Positions 22,592 to 31,832 of a DNA stretch of 64,000 bases are shown here, piece after piece; the first letter of the stretch is position 1, and each line of letters begins with the position of its first letter. The notes under the pieces were generated by a model. That model did no database searches, was not told the origin of the DNA, and saw nothing but the letters and a program-made list of their open reading frames with translations. Both the position numbers and the translations under genes were made by a program. Origin of the DNA: Streptomyces bluensis (lineage in GTDB: Bacteria > Actinomycetota > Actinomycetes > Streptomycetales > Streptomycetaceae); assembly GCF_014650715.1 (NCBI RefSeq), contig NZ_BMVM01000007.1, forward strand, positions 124,001 through 188,000, read 5' to 3'.

Positions 22592-23464
22592 ATGTACGAC
22601 CCCTCCCATCTGCGCACGTTCCTCGCGGTGGCCCAGACGCTGAGCTTCACACAGGCCGCCCGCCGGCTCGGGCTGCGCCAGTCCACGGTCAGCCAGCATG
22701 TGCGCCGCCTGGAGGACGCCACCGGGCGGCAGCTGTTCTCGCGGGACACCCACTCCGTGGAGCTGACGGAGGACGGCGAGGCGATGCTCGGTTTCGCGCG
22801 CCGGCTGCTGGAGGTGCAGGAACAGGCGACGGCGTTCTTCACGGGCACCCGGCTGCGCGGACGCCTGCGCTTCGGGGCCTCCGAGGACTTCGTGCTGACC
22901 CGGCTCCCGGAGATCCTGGAGCGCTTCCGCAGCGACCACCCCGAGGTGGATCTGGAGCTGACGGTGGAGCTGTCCGGGACCCTGCACGAGCAGCTCGCCG
23001 CGGGCAAACTCGACCTGGTGCTGGCCAAGCGGCGGCCCCAGGACCCGCGCGGTGAACTGGTCTGGCACGACCGGCTGGTCTGGATCGGTGCGGAGCGGCT
23101 GCGCCTGGACCCCGAGCGGCCGGTGCCGCTCATCGTGTACCCGCCGCCGGGGATCACCCGGGCGCTGGCTCTGGAGGCGCTGGAGCGCGAGGGCCGCGCC
23201 TGGCGCATCGCGTGCACGAGCGGCAGCCTCAACGGGCTGATCGCAGCGGCCCGCGCGGGCCTCGGGGTGATGGCGCACTCGCACGGGCTGGTGCCCCCGG
23301 GCCTGGTCCGGGTGCCCGACCGGGCCGGCCTGCCCGAGCTGGGCGAGGTCGACTTCGTCATCGTCCACGGGCGGCGGCACGGCGCGGAACGGGGCGCCGC
23401 GGACGCGCTCGCGGCGGCGATCCTGTCCGGCGGGGACCGGCTGCACCCCGGGCGGCGGGGCTGA
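22592..23464 (+). CDS. LysR-family transcriptional regulator
   Basis: This 290-residue protein has an N-terminal winged helix-turn-helix (LRTFLAVAQTLSFTQAARRLGLRQSTVSQHVRRLEDATG, residues about 7-45). A substrate-binding domain with the usual LRFGASEDF and AAGKLDLVLAKR segments follows. TACGCT at 22579-22584 sits seven bases before the ATG at 22592 and there is no ribosome site, which points to a leaderless transcript. It is divergent from the SBF-like transporter and probably controls it; LysR members usually also regulate their own gene. The effector is unknown. Confidence 0.93.
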   Translation: MYDPSHLRTFLAVAQTLSFTQAARRLGLRQSTVSQHVRRLEDATGRQLFSRDTHSVELTEDGEAMLGFARRLLEVQEQATAFFTGTRLRGRLRFGASEDFVLTRLPEILERFRSDHPEVDLELTVELSGTLHEQLAAGKLDLVLAKRRPQDPRGELVWHDRLVWIGAERLRLDPERPVPLIVYPPPGITRALALEALEREGRAWRIACTSGSLNGLIAAARAGLGVMAHSHGLVPPGLVRVPDRAGLPELGEVDFVIVHGRRHGAERGAADALAAAILSGGDRLHPGRRG

Positions 23465-23793
23465 CCGTCGGAGGCGGGCGGCCGTCACTTCCCGGCCGGA
23501 CACGGGCGATGTGGCGGGGGGTGTGACGGTGGCGGCGGCCGGTGCGCTGGTACAGGTGTTGGGGCGTGCCCCGCGGACCACGCAGGACGTCGTCCGTGAG
23601 CACGCACCGGCGGAGGAAGCCGCGAAGCCGCGCGACGGACCGCCGCTGGGGCCGGGAACCGAAGCGGCGTGACCCGGCCCCAGCGGCCACCACGCCGGCC
23701 ACGCCCCGCACACGGAACAAGGTCTTCCGGATCGTGTCCGCACCGACGCGCACCGTAACCGCGCCGTACAGATTCGGTGGAGATTACGGGCTC

Positions 23794-23931
23794 GAAACTT
23801 ACCCCACCGTAGGAAATTCTGTCCGGACTCTCCCCCTGTGCGGGCATTTCCGCAGGCAGCCGGGGGCCGGTGCCACCCCGTTGACACGTTCGGACGCCCC
23901 TCCCGCCCCGTCCGCAGGTGGGGTAGCTTTC
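23794..23931. promoter_or_regulatory. Inverted 15-mers upstream of the acyl-CoA ligase
   Basis: GAAACTTACCCCACC (23794-23808) is, apart from two bases, the reverse complement of GGTGGGGTAGCTTTC (23917-23931). A consensus-like TTGACA lies at 23881-23886 between them, but no -10 box stands at normal distance from it. These are the only structured elements I see in the 500-base gap 23465-23964. They may be two operator copies facing each other. Confidence 0.4.
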
Positions 23932-23964
23932 ACGGCGCTGTGGGGAGCGCCACGAGGAGCGGGA

Positions 23965-25791
23965 TTGCGCGAGTTCACCAACCCTCCGTTGGCGTCGGCA
24001 CCGCCGGTGGGCGGCCTGGCCGACGTCGTCTACGAGTACGCCCGGGACGACCCCCGGTATGTCGCGCTCGGCCGCAAGGACGAGCGGGGACGGTGGCGGG
24101 ACGTCACCTCCGCCGGGTTCCGCGACGAGGTGCTCGCCCTCGCCAAGGGGCTCCTCGCCCAGGGCATACGTTTCGGCGACCGGGTCGCCATCATGTGCCG
24201 TACGCGCTACGAGTGGACACTCTTCGACTTCGCCCTGTGGTCCGTCGGCGCCCAGGTCGTCCCGGTCTACCCCACGTCCTCCGCCGAGCAGGTCTTCTGG
24301 ATGCTGCACGACGCGCAGGTGTCGGCCGTGATGGTGGAGCACGAGGACCACGCGATGACGGTCGCCACCGTCGTCGACCGGCTTCCGGCACTGCACAAGC
24401 TGTGGCAGCTCGACGCGGGCGCCGTACAGGAGCTGTACGAGGCGGGCGCGCACCTCGACGACGACGTGGTGCACCGGCACCGGCGCGCGGTCACCCCGGA
24501 GTCCACCGCGACGATCATCTACACGTCCGGCACCACCGGCCGCCCCAAGGGCTGCGTCATCAGCCACGGGAACTTCATGTTCCAGGCGGACACCGTCATC
24601 GAACGCTGGAAGCCCCTCTTCCACTCCAGGAAGGGCGACGAGGCGGCGACCCTGCTGTTCCTGCCGCTCGCCCATGTCTTCGGGCGCATGGTGCAGGTCG
24701 CCGGGATCCGCGGGAAGGTCAAGTTCGGCCACCAGCCCCAGCTCAACGCGGCGGCGCTGCTGCCCGACCTGGCCGCCTTCCGGCCGACCTTCTTCCTGGC
24801 CGTGCCGTACATCTTCGAGAAGGTCTTCAACGCCGCGCGCCGCAAGGCCGAGAAGGAGGGCAGGGCCGGCGCGTTCGAGAAGGCCGTCGAGGTCGCCGTG
24901 AACTACGCGGACGCCATGGAGGCGAAGGCGTGGGGCATCGGACCAGGCCCCTCGGCCGGCCTGCGCCTGCAGCACCAGATCTTCGACAAGCTCGTCTACT
25001 CCAAGATCAGGGCCGCGATGGGCGGACGTGTGCGGCACGCGATGTCCGGCGGCTCTGCGATGGACCGGCGGCTCGGCCTGTTCTTCGCGGGCGCGGGCGT
25101 TTCCATCTACGAGGGGTACGGCCTCACGGAGTCCACCGCGGCCGCGACCGCCAACCCGCCCGAGCGCACCCGGTACGGCACGGTCGGGCAGCCCATCCCG
25201 GGCATGACCGTGCACATCTCGGACGACGGCGAGATCTGGCTGCGCGGCGACAACGTCTTCCAGGGGTACCTCAACAACCCCAAGGCCACCGACGAGGCGC
25301 TGCACGACGGCTGGCTGGCCACCGGTGACCTCGGCTCGCTCGACCAGGACGGCTACCTCACCATCACCGGGCGCAAGAAGGAGATCCTGGTGACCTCGGG
25401 CGGCAAGAGCGTCTCCCCCGGCCTGCTGGAGGAGCGGGTACGGGACCATCCGCTGGTCGCCCAGTGCATCGTCGTCGGCAACGACCGGCCGTACATAGCG
25501 GCCCTCGTCACGCTCGACGGGGAGGCCGTGGAGCACTGGCTGCAGATGCGGGACAAGCCGAAGATGACTCCGGCCCAACTGGTGCGGGACCCCGATCTGG
25601 AGACCGAGGTACGGCGGGCCGTGGTCGCGGCCAACACCCTGGTGTCGCAGGCCGAGTCGATCCGTACGTTCCGGATACTCGCCCACCAGTTCACCGAGGA
25701 GCACGGGTTGCTCACGCCGTCGCTGAAGCTGAAACGGAAGTCGATCGAGAACGCGTACGCGGTGGAGGTCGAGGCGCTGTACCGGGCGTGA
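23965..25791 (+). CDS. Long-chain fatty acid-CoA ligase (AMP-forming)
   Basis: This 608-residue adenylate-forming enzyme starts at a TTG at 23965, five bases after AGGAG. The start fits the family opening REFTNPPLASAPPVGGLADVV. Motifs: TIIYTSGTTGRPKGCVISH (ATP loop), LPLAHVFGRM (linker), YEGYGLTESTA and WLATGDLGSLDQDGYLTITGRKKE (hinge), and the C-terminal Lys region LKRKSIENAY. It activates long-chain fatty acids to acyl-CoA through an acyl-AMP, in the cytoplasm. It stands alone in its transcription unit, followed by the ABC transporter genes after 110 bases. Confidence 0.94.
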   Translation: MREFTNPPLASAPPVGGLADVVYEYARDDPRYVALGRKDERGRWRDVTSAGFRDEVLALAKGLLAQGIRFGDRVAIMCRTRYEWTLFDFALWSVGAQVVPVYPTSSAEQVFWMLHDAQVSAVMVEHEDHAMTVATVVDRLPALHKLWQLDAGAVQELYEAGAHLDDDVVHRHRRAVTPESTATIIYTSGTTGRPKGCVISHGNFMFQADTVIERWKPLFHSRKGDEAATLLFLPLAHVFGRMVQVAGIRGKVKFGHQPQLNAAALLPDLAAFRPTFFLAVPYIFEKVFNAARRKAEKEGRAGAFEKAVEVAVNYADAMEAKAWGIGPGPSAGLRLQHQIFDKLVYSKIRAAMGGRVRHAMSGGSAMDRRLGLFFAGAGVSIYEGYGLTESTAAATANPPERTRYGTVGQPIPGMTVHISDDGEIWLRGDNVFQGYLNNPKATDEALHDGWLATGDLGSLDQDGYLTITGRKKEILVTSGGKSVSPGLLEERVRDHPLVAQCIVVGNDRPYIAALVTLDGEAVEHWLQMRDKPKMTPAQLVRDPDLETEVRRAVVAANTLVSQAESIRTFRILAHQFTEEHGLLTPSLKLKRKSIENAYAVEVEALYRA

Positions 25792-25901
25792 GCCCCGAGG
25801 TCAGCGTTTCCTGACGGCTCCCCAGTTCCAGCCGCAGCAGTTATTGACGATCCATCAGATCTGCCGCACGCTTTCGGTCACCCGACGCAAGGGGGCCGAC
25901 C

Positions 25902-27158
25902 GTGTCGCGTTCGATCCGTGCCATCACCGCCGTCGTGGCCGGGCTGTTGCTCGTCACCTCCTGCAACTCCGCCGCGAACAGCGGCAGTTCCGGAAAGGCC
26001 GGCTCAGGCGCCGTCCGGGGAGTGACCGACGACTCGGTCCGGGTCGGCGGGATCGTCTCGATGACCACGAGTACGGGGTACTCGAAGAAGGACACGGACC
26101 TGGGCGCGAAGGCGCGGTTCAACCGGGCCAACGCCGAGGGCGGGGTGGGCGGGCGGACCATCGACTACCTGGGCGCGGAGGACGACGGGCAGGACCCGGC
26201 GAAGAACCTCGCGGCCGCGCGGAAACTCGTCCAGCAGGACGAGGTGTTCGCGATCGCGCCCATGAGTTCCACCACCTTCTCCGGCGCCGACTTCCTGCAG
26301 CAGCAGAAGGTGCCGACCTTCGGCTGGGGCACCCTGCCCTCGTTCTGCGGGCCCAGCTACATCTACGGCTTCGGCGGCTGCATGGTCCCCACCCCCGGAG
26401 GGACCATCTCGCAGACCTGGCCGGAGGGCCTGAAGAAGGTGATGGGCGGCTCCGACGGCAAGTCGGTGGCGATCCTCGCCAACGACAGCGACGCCGGCAC
26501 GTTCGCGATCCGCACCTACAAGCAGAGCTTCCTCTCGGCGGGCTACGAGGTGACGTACGCGAAGGCGGCCGTCCCCGCCGGGTCCGTGCCGAGCGACTGG
26601 TCGGCCTACACGAAGGAGATCCTGCGCAGCGACGGCGGGAAGGCCCCGGACGCCGTGGTGTCGGTGATGCAGACGCCGTACAACATCGGCCTGTTCACCG
26701 CCGTCAAACGGACCGGCTACCGGGGCGTGCTCTCCGATCCCACCGACTACGACCCGGCGCTGCTCGCCAAGGACGCGACCGCGCAGGCGCTGGACGGGGT
26801 GCACGTGCTCACGCAGTTCCAGCCGTTCGAGCAGGACAGCGCGGACATGCGGCGGTTCCGGGCGGACATCCGGAAGGCGGCAGGGAAGGACGTGCAGCTC
26901 AACATGCACATGATGACCGGTTACATGTCCGCGGATCTCTTCCTCGCCATCGCCCGGAAGGCGGGCAGGAACCTGACCGCGGGGTCCTTCCAGAAGGCGG
27001 CGAAGGGCTTCTCCGACACGGGCACGCTGGTCGGCGACCGGGCCGAGCCCAAGGGGCAGAAGGAGTCCTTCGGGTGCGGGGCGCTGGTCCAGCTGAAGGA
27101 CGGGACGTACGTGGTGTCGGCGCCCTTCACGTGCTACTCGCCGATTCCCTTCACCTAG
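25902..27158 (+). CDS. ABC transporter substrate-binding lipoprotein (branched-chain amino acid type)
   Basis: This 418-residue protein starts at a GTG at 25902 with AAGGGGG upstream. The signal peptide ends in a lipobox LLLVTSC with Cys21, so it is a membrane-anchored lipoprotein. The mature part is a type I periplasmic-binding fold (Peripla_BP_6/LivJ-like): VRVGGIVSMTTSTGYSKK, GGRTIDYLGAEDDGQDPAKN, AIAPMSSTTFSG. It delivers a ligand to the fused permease-ATPase encoded 21 bases downstream. An imperfect palindrome TTGACGATCCATCAG (25844-25858) lies upstream and may be a control site. The ligand may be a branched amino acid, amide or short-chain acid. Confidence 0.9.
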   Translation: MSRSIRAITAVVAGLLLVTSCNSAANSGSSGKAGSGAVRGVTDDSVRVGGIVSMTTSTGYSKKDTDLGAKARFNRANAEGGVGGRTIDYLGAEDDGQDPAKNLAAARKLVQQDEVFAIAPMSSTTFSGADFLQQQKVPTFGWGTLPSFCGPSYIYGFGGCMVPTPGGTISQTWPEGLKKVMGGSDGKSVAILANDSDAGTFAIRTYKQSFLSAGYEVTYAKAAVPAGSVPSDWSAYTKEILRSDGGKAPDAVVSVMQTPYNIGLFTAVKRTGYRGVLSDPTDYDPALLAKDATAQALDGVHVLTQFQPFEQDSADMRRFRADIRKAAGKDVQLNMHMMTGYMSADLFLAIARKAGRNLTAGSFQKAAKGFSDTGTLVGDRAEPKGQKESFGCGALVQLKDGTYVVSAPFTCYSPIPFT

Positions 27159-27179
27159 CTGCCCCCGGGAGGGATGGGG

Positions 27180-29906
27180 ATGTCCGACCTGCTGGGGTTC
27201 GTACTGAGCGGACTGGTCTCCGGCGCGTTGTACGCGCTGCTGGCGAGCGGGCTCGTGCTGTCGTACTCGGCCTCGGGGCTGTTCAACTTCGCGCACGGCG
27301 CCACCGCCTACCTGTGTGCGCTGACCTTCTACGAGCTGCACTCCGGGTTCGGTTGGCCCGCGGTGCCGACGGCCCTGCTGCTGGTGTGCGTCGTCGCACC
27401 CGGGCTGGGCTGGTGCCTGGACCGGCTGATGTTCCGCAAGCTGGCGCGGGTCGGTGAGACGGCCCAGATCGTGGCCACCATCGGGCTGCTGGTGGCGCTG
27501 CCGGCGCTCGGGCTGTGGACCGTGGAGTTGCTTGAGGACGCGGGGGCACCGGTCACGCCGGCCGAGAACCAGTTCGGGCTGCCCGGGGTCGGGCCGAGCC
27601 CGGCCGCGTCCTGGCACCTGACGGACGGGGTCGGGATCGACTCCGACCAGCTGATCACCTGGGTGGTGACGGCCGTGGTGGCCGTGGGGCTGTGGGTGCT
27701 GATGCGGCACACCCCGCTGGGGCTGCGGCTGCGCGCGGCCGTCGACAACCGGTCGCTGGTGGAGTTGCGCGGCATGAGCGCGGACCGGCTGTCGTCGGTG
27801 GCGTGGATGGTGTCGAGCGGGCTGGCGGGGCTGGCGGGTGTGCTGGCCACTCCCCTGCTCGGCCTGTCGGCGCACGACTTCACTCTGTTCCTGTTCGTGT
27901 CGGCCACGGCCGCCGTGCTGGGCCGCTTCGCCTCGGTCCCGCTCGCCTTCGCGGGCGGGCTCGGGCTCGGGGTGCTGCAGAACCTGGTCGCGGGGTACGC
28001 GTCGTTCGCCGAGCGGATCACCGGGTTCCGTACGGCCGTACCGTTCCTGATCCTCTTCGCGGGCCTGCTGGTGCTCACCCGGCGGCAGCGGACGGCGGGG
28101 ACCGCGACGGCCGACGCGCCGCCCGTGGACCACCTGGCGGGGCGGTCGTGGGCACGGCGGTGGGGTCCCTGGACGGTGGCGGCCGTGCTGCTGGCCGTGG
28201 CGCTCTACACGGTGACCACCCCCTTCTGGAGCGGCATCATCGCCCAAGGGCTCGCGATCTCGCTGGTGTTCGTGTCCTTCACGGTGGTGACGGGGCTGGG
28301 GGCGATGGTGTCCCTGGCGCAGGCGACGTTCGTGACGGCCGCGGCGCTGGTGGCGGGGCTGCTGATGAGCCACGGGTGGCCGTTCGCGGCGGCGGCCGCC
28401 GTGGGCACGTGCGCGGCAGCCGTGCTGGGCGCGCTGGTGGCGCTGCCCGCGCTGCGGCTGGGCGGCAGGTCGCTGGCCCTCGCGACGCTCGCGCTGGCCT
28501 TCCTCGCGGATCAGGTGCTCTTCCAGATGGGCTGGCTGAGGAACGGCGACACGGGGTGGGCGATCCCACGGCCCGTCCTCGGCCCGCTGGACCTGTCCGA
28601 CGACCGGGCGATGGGCCTGGCGATGATCGTGCTCGTCGCGGTGGCCGTGGCGTCGCTGAGCGCGTTGCGTGACTCACCGTCCGGGCGGGCCATGCTGGCG
28701 GTGCGGTCGGCCCCGGCGGCCGCGATGGCCTCCGGCGTCTCCGTGGTACGCACCAAGCTGACGCTGTTCACGCTGTCCGCGGGGCTCGCCGGGTTCGGGG
28801 GCGTGATGTACGCGTCGTACAGCACGAGGATCACAGCGACCGACTTCACGGCGATGACGGGGCTCGTGTGGCTCGCGGTGGTCGTGGCCGCGGGGGTGCG
28901 GCGGCCGCAGTACGCGGTGGTGGCCGGGCTGGTGTTCGCGGTGATGCCGCACGTCATGGCGGACTACGTGACGGAGTCGGCGCATCTGCCGGTGATCCTG
29001 TTCGGGCTGGCGGGGCTCGCCCTCGGACACGATCCCGACGGCTACTGCGCGGCGCTGCCGACGCGCCTGCACCGGCGGCGGACCGCGGCGGAACCGCACG
29101 GCACCGCCCCCGAGCCGCCCGTGCCCCGGCAGGCGCCCAGCGAGGATGCCGCCCTCCAACTGCGCGGTGTGCGCGCCGGATACGACGGTGCCCCCGTCCT
29201 GCACGGCGTCGACCTCGCCGTACGCCCCGGTGAGATCCTCGCGCTGCTCGGGCCCAACGGAGCGGGGAAGTCGACCCTGTGCCGGGTGGCCGCCGGGCTG
29301 CTGCCGCCGCTGTCCGGGCAGGTGTACGCGGCCGGACGTGACCTCACGCGGGAGCGAGCCGTGGGGCGGGCGCGGGCCGGTGTGCTGCTGGCGCCCGAGG
29401 GCCGGGGCATCTTCCCGGCGCTGACCATCGAAGAGAACCTCGCACTCCACCTGCGGGCCAGGGGTGACCGTGACGCCGTCTACGACCGCTTCGCCGCGCT
29501 CGCCGCCCGGCGCGGGGTCGCCGCGGGGTCGTTGTCCGGTGGCGAACAGCAGTTGCTCGCGCTCGCGCCCCTCCTCCAGCGCCCGCCCGCGGTCCTGATC
29601 GCGGACGAACCGTCCCTGGGTCTCGCGCCCCGCGTGGTCGACGAGGTGTTCCACCTCCTCGTCGAACTCAGGAGCGCCGGTACGGCGTTGCTGCTCGTCG
29701 AGGAGAAGGCCGCGGAGGTCCTGGAGGTCGCCGACACGGTCGCGTACCTCTCTCAGGGGCGGGTGACCTGGTGCGGGCCGCGCGCCGAGGTGGAGGCGGA
29801 CCGGTTGACGGAGGCGTACCTGGGGATCGGGGCGAGCGGTGCGGGACGTCATGATGACGCCCCCGGTGACCCTGGGGGCCGCCCCCAGGAGGTGCGCCGG
29901 CCATGA
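27180..29906 (+). CDS. Fused LivH-LivM-LivF ABC transporter (two permeases plus ATPase)
   Basis: This 908-residue protein is read from the ATG at 27180, seven bases after GGGAGGG; the ATG at 27174 is too close. Residues 1 to about 290 are a LivH-type permease (SGLVSGALYALLASGLVL, FNFAHGA). About 320-615 are a LivM-type permease (ISLVFVSFTVVTGLGAMVSLAQA). About 640-885 are a LivF-type ATPase with Walker A GPNGAGKST, signature LSGGEQQ, Walker B AVLIADEPSLGLAP. These three are usually separate polypeptides. The second ATPase, LivG-like, is separate and overlaps the stop by four bases. The assembly imports the ligand of the preceding lipoprotein. Confidence 0.92.
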   Translation: MSDLLGFVLSGLVSGALYALLASGLVLSYSASGLFNFAHGATAYLCALTFYELHSGFGWPAVPTALLLVCVVAPGLGWCLDRLMFRKLARVGETAQIVATIGLLVALPALGLWTVELLEDAGAPVTPAENQFGLPGVGPSPAASWHLTDGVGIDSDQLITWVVTAVVAVGLWVLMRHTPLGLRLRAAVDNRSLVELRGMSADRLSSVAWMVSSGLAGLAGVLATPLLGLSAHDFTLFLFVSATAAVLGRFASVPLAFAGGLGLGVLQNLVAGYASFAERITGFRTAVPFLILFAGLLVLTRRQRTAGTATADAPPVDHLAGRSWARRWGPWTVAAVLLAVALYTVTTPFWSGIIAQGLAISLVFVSFTVVTGLGAMVSLAQATFVTAAALVAGLLMSHGWPFAAAAAVGTCAAAVLGALVALPALRLGGRSLALATLALAFLADQVLFQMGWLRNGDTGWAIPRPVLGPLDLSDDRAMGLAMIVLVAVAVASLSALRDSPSGRAMLAVRSAPAAAMASGVSVVRTKLTLFTLSAGLAGFGGVMYASYSTRITATDFTAMTGLVWLAVVVAAGVRRPQYAVVAGLVFAVMPHVMADYVTESAHLPVILFGLAGLALGHDPDGYCAALPTRLHRRRTAAEPHGTAPEPPVPRQAPSEDAALQLRGVRAGYDGAPVLHGVDLAVRPGEILALLGPNGAGKSTLCRVAAGLLPPLSGQVYAAGRDLTRERAVGRARAGVLLAPEGRGIFPALTIEENLALHLRARGDRDAVYDRFAALAARRGVAAGSLSGGEQQLLALAPLLQRPPAVLIADEPSLGLAPRVVDEVFHLLVELRSAGTALLLVEEKAAEVLEVADTVAYLSQGRVTWCGPRAEVEADRLTEAYLGIGASGAGRHDDAPGDPGGRPQEVRRP

Positions 29907-30694
29907 ACACGAACACGAGCGCCCCGGTTCTCCGGGCCACCGGCGTGGGCGTCCGCTTCGGCGGGGTGCGCGCCCTGGACGGCGTGGATCTGACACTGCG
30001 CCCCGGCGAGGTGTGCGGGCTCATCGGCCCCAACGGGGCGGGAAAGACGACCCTGTTCGACGTCCTGTCCGGCATCCGCCGCCCGGACGCAGGCCGTGTG
30101 CTCCTCGACGGCTCCGACATCACCCGCCGGTCCCCCGTGTGGCGCGCCCGGCACGGCATGCGGCGCACCTTCCAACGGCAGCAGCCCTTCGGCCAGTTGA
30201 CGGTGGCCGACAACCTCGTCGTGGCCCAGGAGTGGCGCGGCGGTGGCGGCGGCCTCGCCGCCGACCTGGTGGGGGCGCCGGCCCGGCGGCCCTACGAAAG
30301 GGCGCGCCGGGACCGGGCCGCGGCCGTGCTGGCCGCCTGCGGTCTGGACGCGGTCGCCGGGTCGTACGCGGCGGCCCTGCCCGTCGGCCGCGCCCGCATG
30401 CTGGAGCTGGCCCGCGCGGTCGCGGACCCGCCCCGGGTGCTGCTCCTGGACGAGCCCGCCTCCGGCATGACCGCCGAGGAGAGCCGCGCCCTCAAGTCCG
30501 TGGTGCTCCGGCTGGCGGCCGAGGAGGGCTGTGCCGTCCTCCTCGTCGAGCACAACGTCTCCTTCGTCATGGCGCTGTGCGCCCGGGTCGTCGTCCTCGA
30601 CCTGGGCCGGGTCCTGGCCGAGGGGACACCCGCCGGGGTGCGCGCGGACCCACGGGTGCGGGAGGCGTACCTCGGCACGGGCGTACCGGGCTGA
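29903..30694 (+). CDS. ABC transporter ATP-binding protein (LivG type)
   Basis: This 263-residue ATPase is coupled by ATGA to the fused permease gene. It has Walker A GPNGAGKTT, the Q-loop segment RRTFQRQQPF typical of LivG, Walker B RVLLLDEPASGM and the H-loop LLVEHNVSF. The signature sequence is unusual: LPVGRARMLELARAV instead of LSGGQ-like or the common LivG PYGQQRRLE. It pairs with the LivF domain of the fused protein to power import. It is the last gene of the three-gene operon. Confidence 0.93.
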   Translation: MNTNTSAPVLRATGVGVRFGGVRALDGVDLTLRPGEVCGLIGPNGAGKTTLFDVLSGIRRPDAGRVLLDGSDITRRSPVWRARHGMRRTFQRQQPFGQLTVADNLVVAQEWRGGGGGLAADLVGAPARRPYERARRDRAAAVLAACGLDAVAGSYAAALPVGRARMLELARAVADPPRVLLLDEPASGMTAEESRALKSVVLRLAAEEGCAVLLVEHNVSFVMALCARVVVLDLGRVLAEGTPAGVRADPRVREAYLGTGVPG

Positions 30695-30707
30695 CGCGGC
30701 GGACCCG

Positions 30708-30743
30708 GCGGTGGACGAGGCGGTGGACGAGGCGGTGGACGAG
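30708..30743. repeat. Three perfect 12-bp repeats after livG-like gene
   Basis: GCGGTGGACGAG is repeated at 30708-30719, 30720-30731 and 30732-30743, with a fourth degenerate copy running into the stop region of the convergent lyase-like gene. It fills the 53-base convergent gap; no hairpin terminator is seen there. Confidence 0.8.
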
Positions 30744-30747
30744 GCGG

Positions 30748-31539
30748 TCAGACGAGTTGGTAGCCGCGCAGGTTGGTGAGCAGCATGTAGGTGTTCTGGA
30801 GGGAGCCCGACGTGTCGCCCAGGGAGCGGTAGATGCCCCACTTGGGGCGGACGCGGTCGGCGAGGAAGGTGTCCACGCCGGTCTTGGAGGCGTCGATGAC
30901 GGTGCTCGAACCGCTCTTGAGGATCCAGCGGACCGAACCGGCCGAGCCGTTGCCGACCTTGATCTGGAAGTCGACGTCCGTCCATGTGTCGTGCAGCGGG
31001 TCGAGAGGGGTACGGCCGACCAGGATGTCGTCCTCGAACAGCTTCAGCTCGATGGTCTGGGCCCCGTTCACCCGGCGCAGCGACTGCACGACGATCGGCG
31101 CGGAACCCGTGCCCGGCTGCTTCATCTGCATGATGTGGGTGAAGGTGGTGGTCGCCTTCAGCGAACTCGGCAGGTACATCGAGTACGTGACCCGCCAGGT
31201 CTGGCCCTCGGTCCACTTGAGGTAGTTGCTGCCGCCGCCGTTGCGCAGTCCGGTGACCTCCTGGCGCTGGCGGTCGGTCGAGGTGTCCCGGTCGACGGTG
31301 TGCATGTCGAAGCGCCAGTTGTTGCCCGTGGCGTAGATGTGCGGGGAGGCGGAGGTGTGCGAGTCGGCGCGGTCGTCCTCGATGGTCTCGAAGGCACCGA
31401 GGCCGTCGGCGCTCGCCGACGGGGACCACTTCAGCTGCCAGGAGGCGGCGTGCGCGGTGGAGGCGGCGGGGAGGCCGACGGCAGCGGCGGCGGCACCGCC
31501 GAGGGTGGCGCCCAGGATTTTCCTTCGTGTGGTGCTCAT
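30748..31539 (-). CDS. Tat-exported polysaccharide lyase-like protein
   Basis: This 263-residue protein starts with a twin-arginine signal (TTRRKILGATLGGAAAAAVG, cleavage after AHA). The mature domain is a beta-jelly-roll-like protein (WRFDMHTVDRDT, RQRQEVTGLRNG, TWRVTYSMYLPSSL, FTHIMQMKQPG, WGIYRSLGD) that resembles the heparin-lyase-like family PF14099 and PL20 glucuronan lyases. I infer secretion of a folded lyase that cuts an acidic polysaccharide, but the catalytic residues were not established. It is convergent with livG-like and has a 13-bp repeat in its leader. A ribosome site GAGGTGA lies upstream of the ATG. Confidence 0.7.
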   Translation of the reverse strand: MSTTRRKILGATLGGAAAAAVGLPAASTAHAASWQLKWSPSASADGLGAFETIEDDRADSHTSASPHIYATGNNWRFDMHTVDRDTSTDRQRQEVTGLRNGGGSNYLKWTEGQTWRVTYSMYLPSSLKATTTFTHIMQMKQPGTGSAPIVVQSLRRVNGAQTIELKLFEDDILVGRTPLDPLHDTWTDVDFQIKVGNGSAGSVRWILKSGSSTVIDASKTGVDTFLADRVRPKWGIYRSLGDTSGSLQNTYMLLTNLRGYQLV

Positions 31540-31564
31540 GACTGATCACCTCGTCGTGAGTCGT

Positions 31565-31603
31565 GAGTCTGAGCCGGGAGTCTGAGCCGGGAGTCTGAGC
31601 CGC
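31565..31603. repeat. Three tandem 13-bp repeats in the lyase leader
   Basis: GAGTCTGAGCCGG at 31565-31577 and 31578-31590, then GAGTCTGAGCCGC at 31591-31603. They lie 26-64 bases upstream of the lyase-like start, within the 293-base divergent gap to the aldo/keto reductase. Function unknown; they could affect transcription of the lyase gene. Confidence 0.75.
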
Positions 31604-31832
31604 GAGCTGATTCACATACATGACCAGCGTTCACTGACGCGCCCGCCCATGGGAGTACAGGGTGGCGGCATGACGATGCATGGTCAATGGTCCAGACCGA
31701 TACGTGTGAACTCCCTGCGCACATTCCGGCCATTCTGTGATGCAGGCGAAGGGCTCACCGGTCAGGAATGCAAACGAGCCCGTGATCGTTGACGATGGGA
31801 GTACCACCCGACGACTGAAGGATCGAGAGCTC

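Noticed and set aside
23881..23930. TTGACA with TAGCTT as a promoter for the acyl-CoA ligase
   Set aside because: The spacing is 37 bases, far from the usual 16-18; no matching pair was found.
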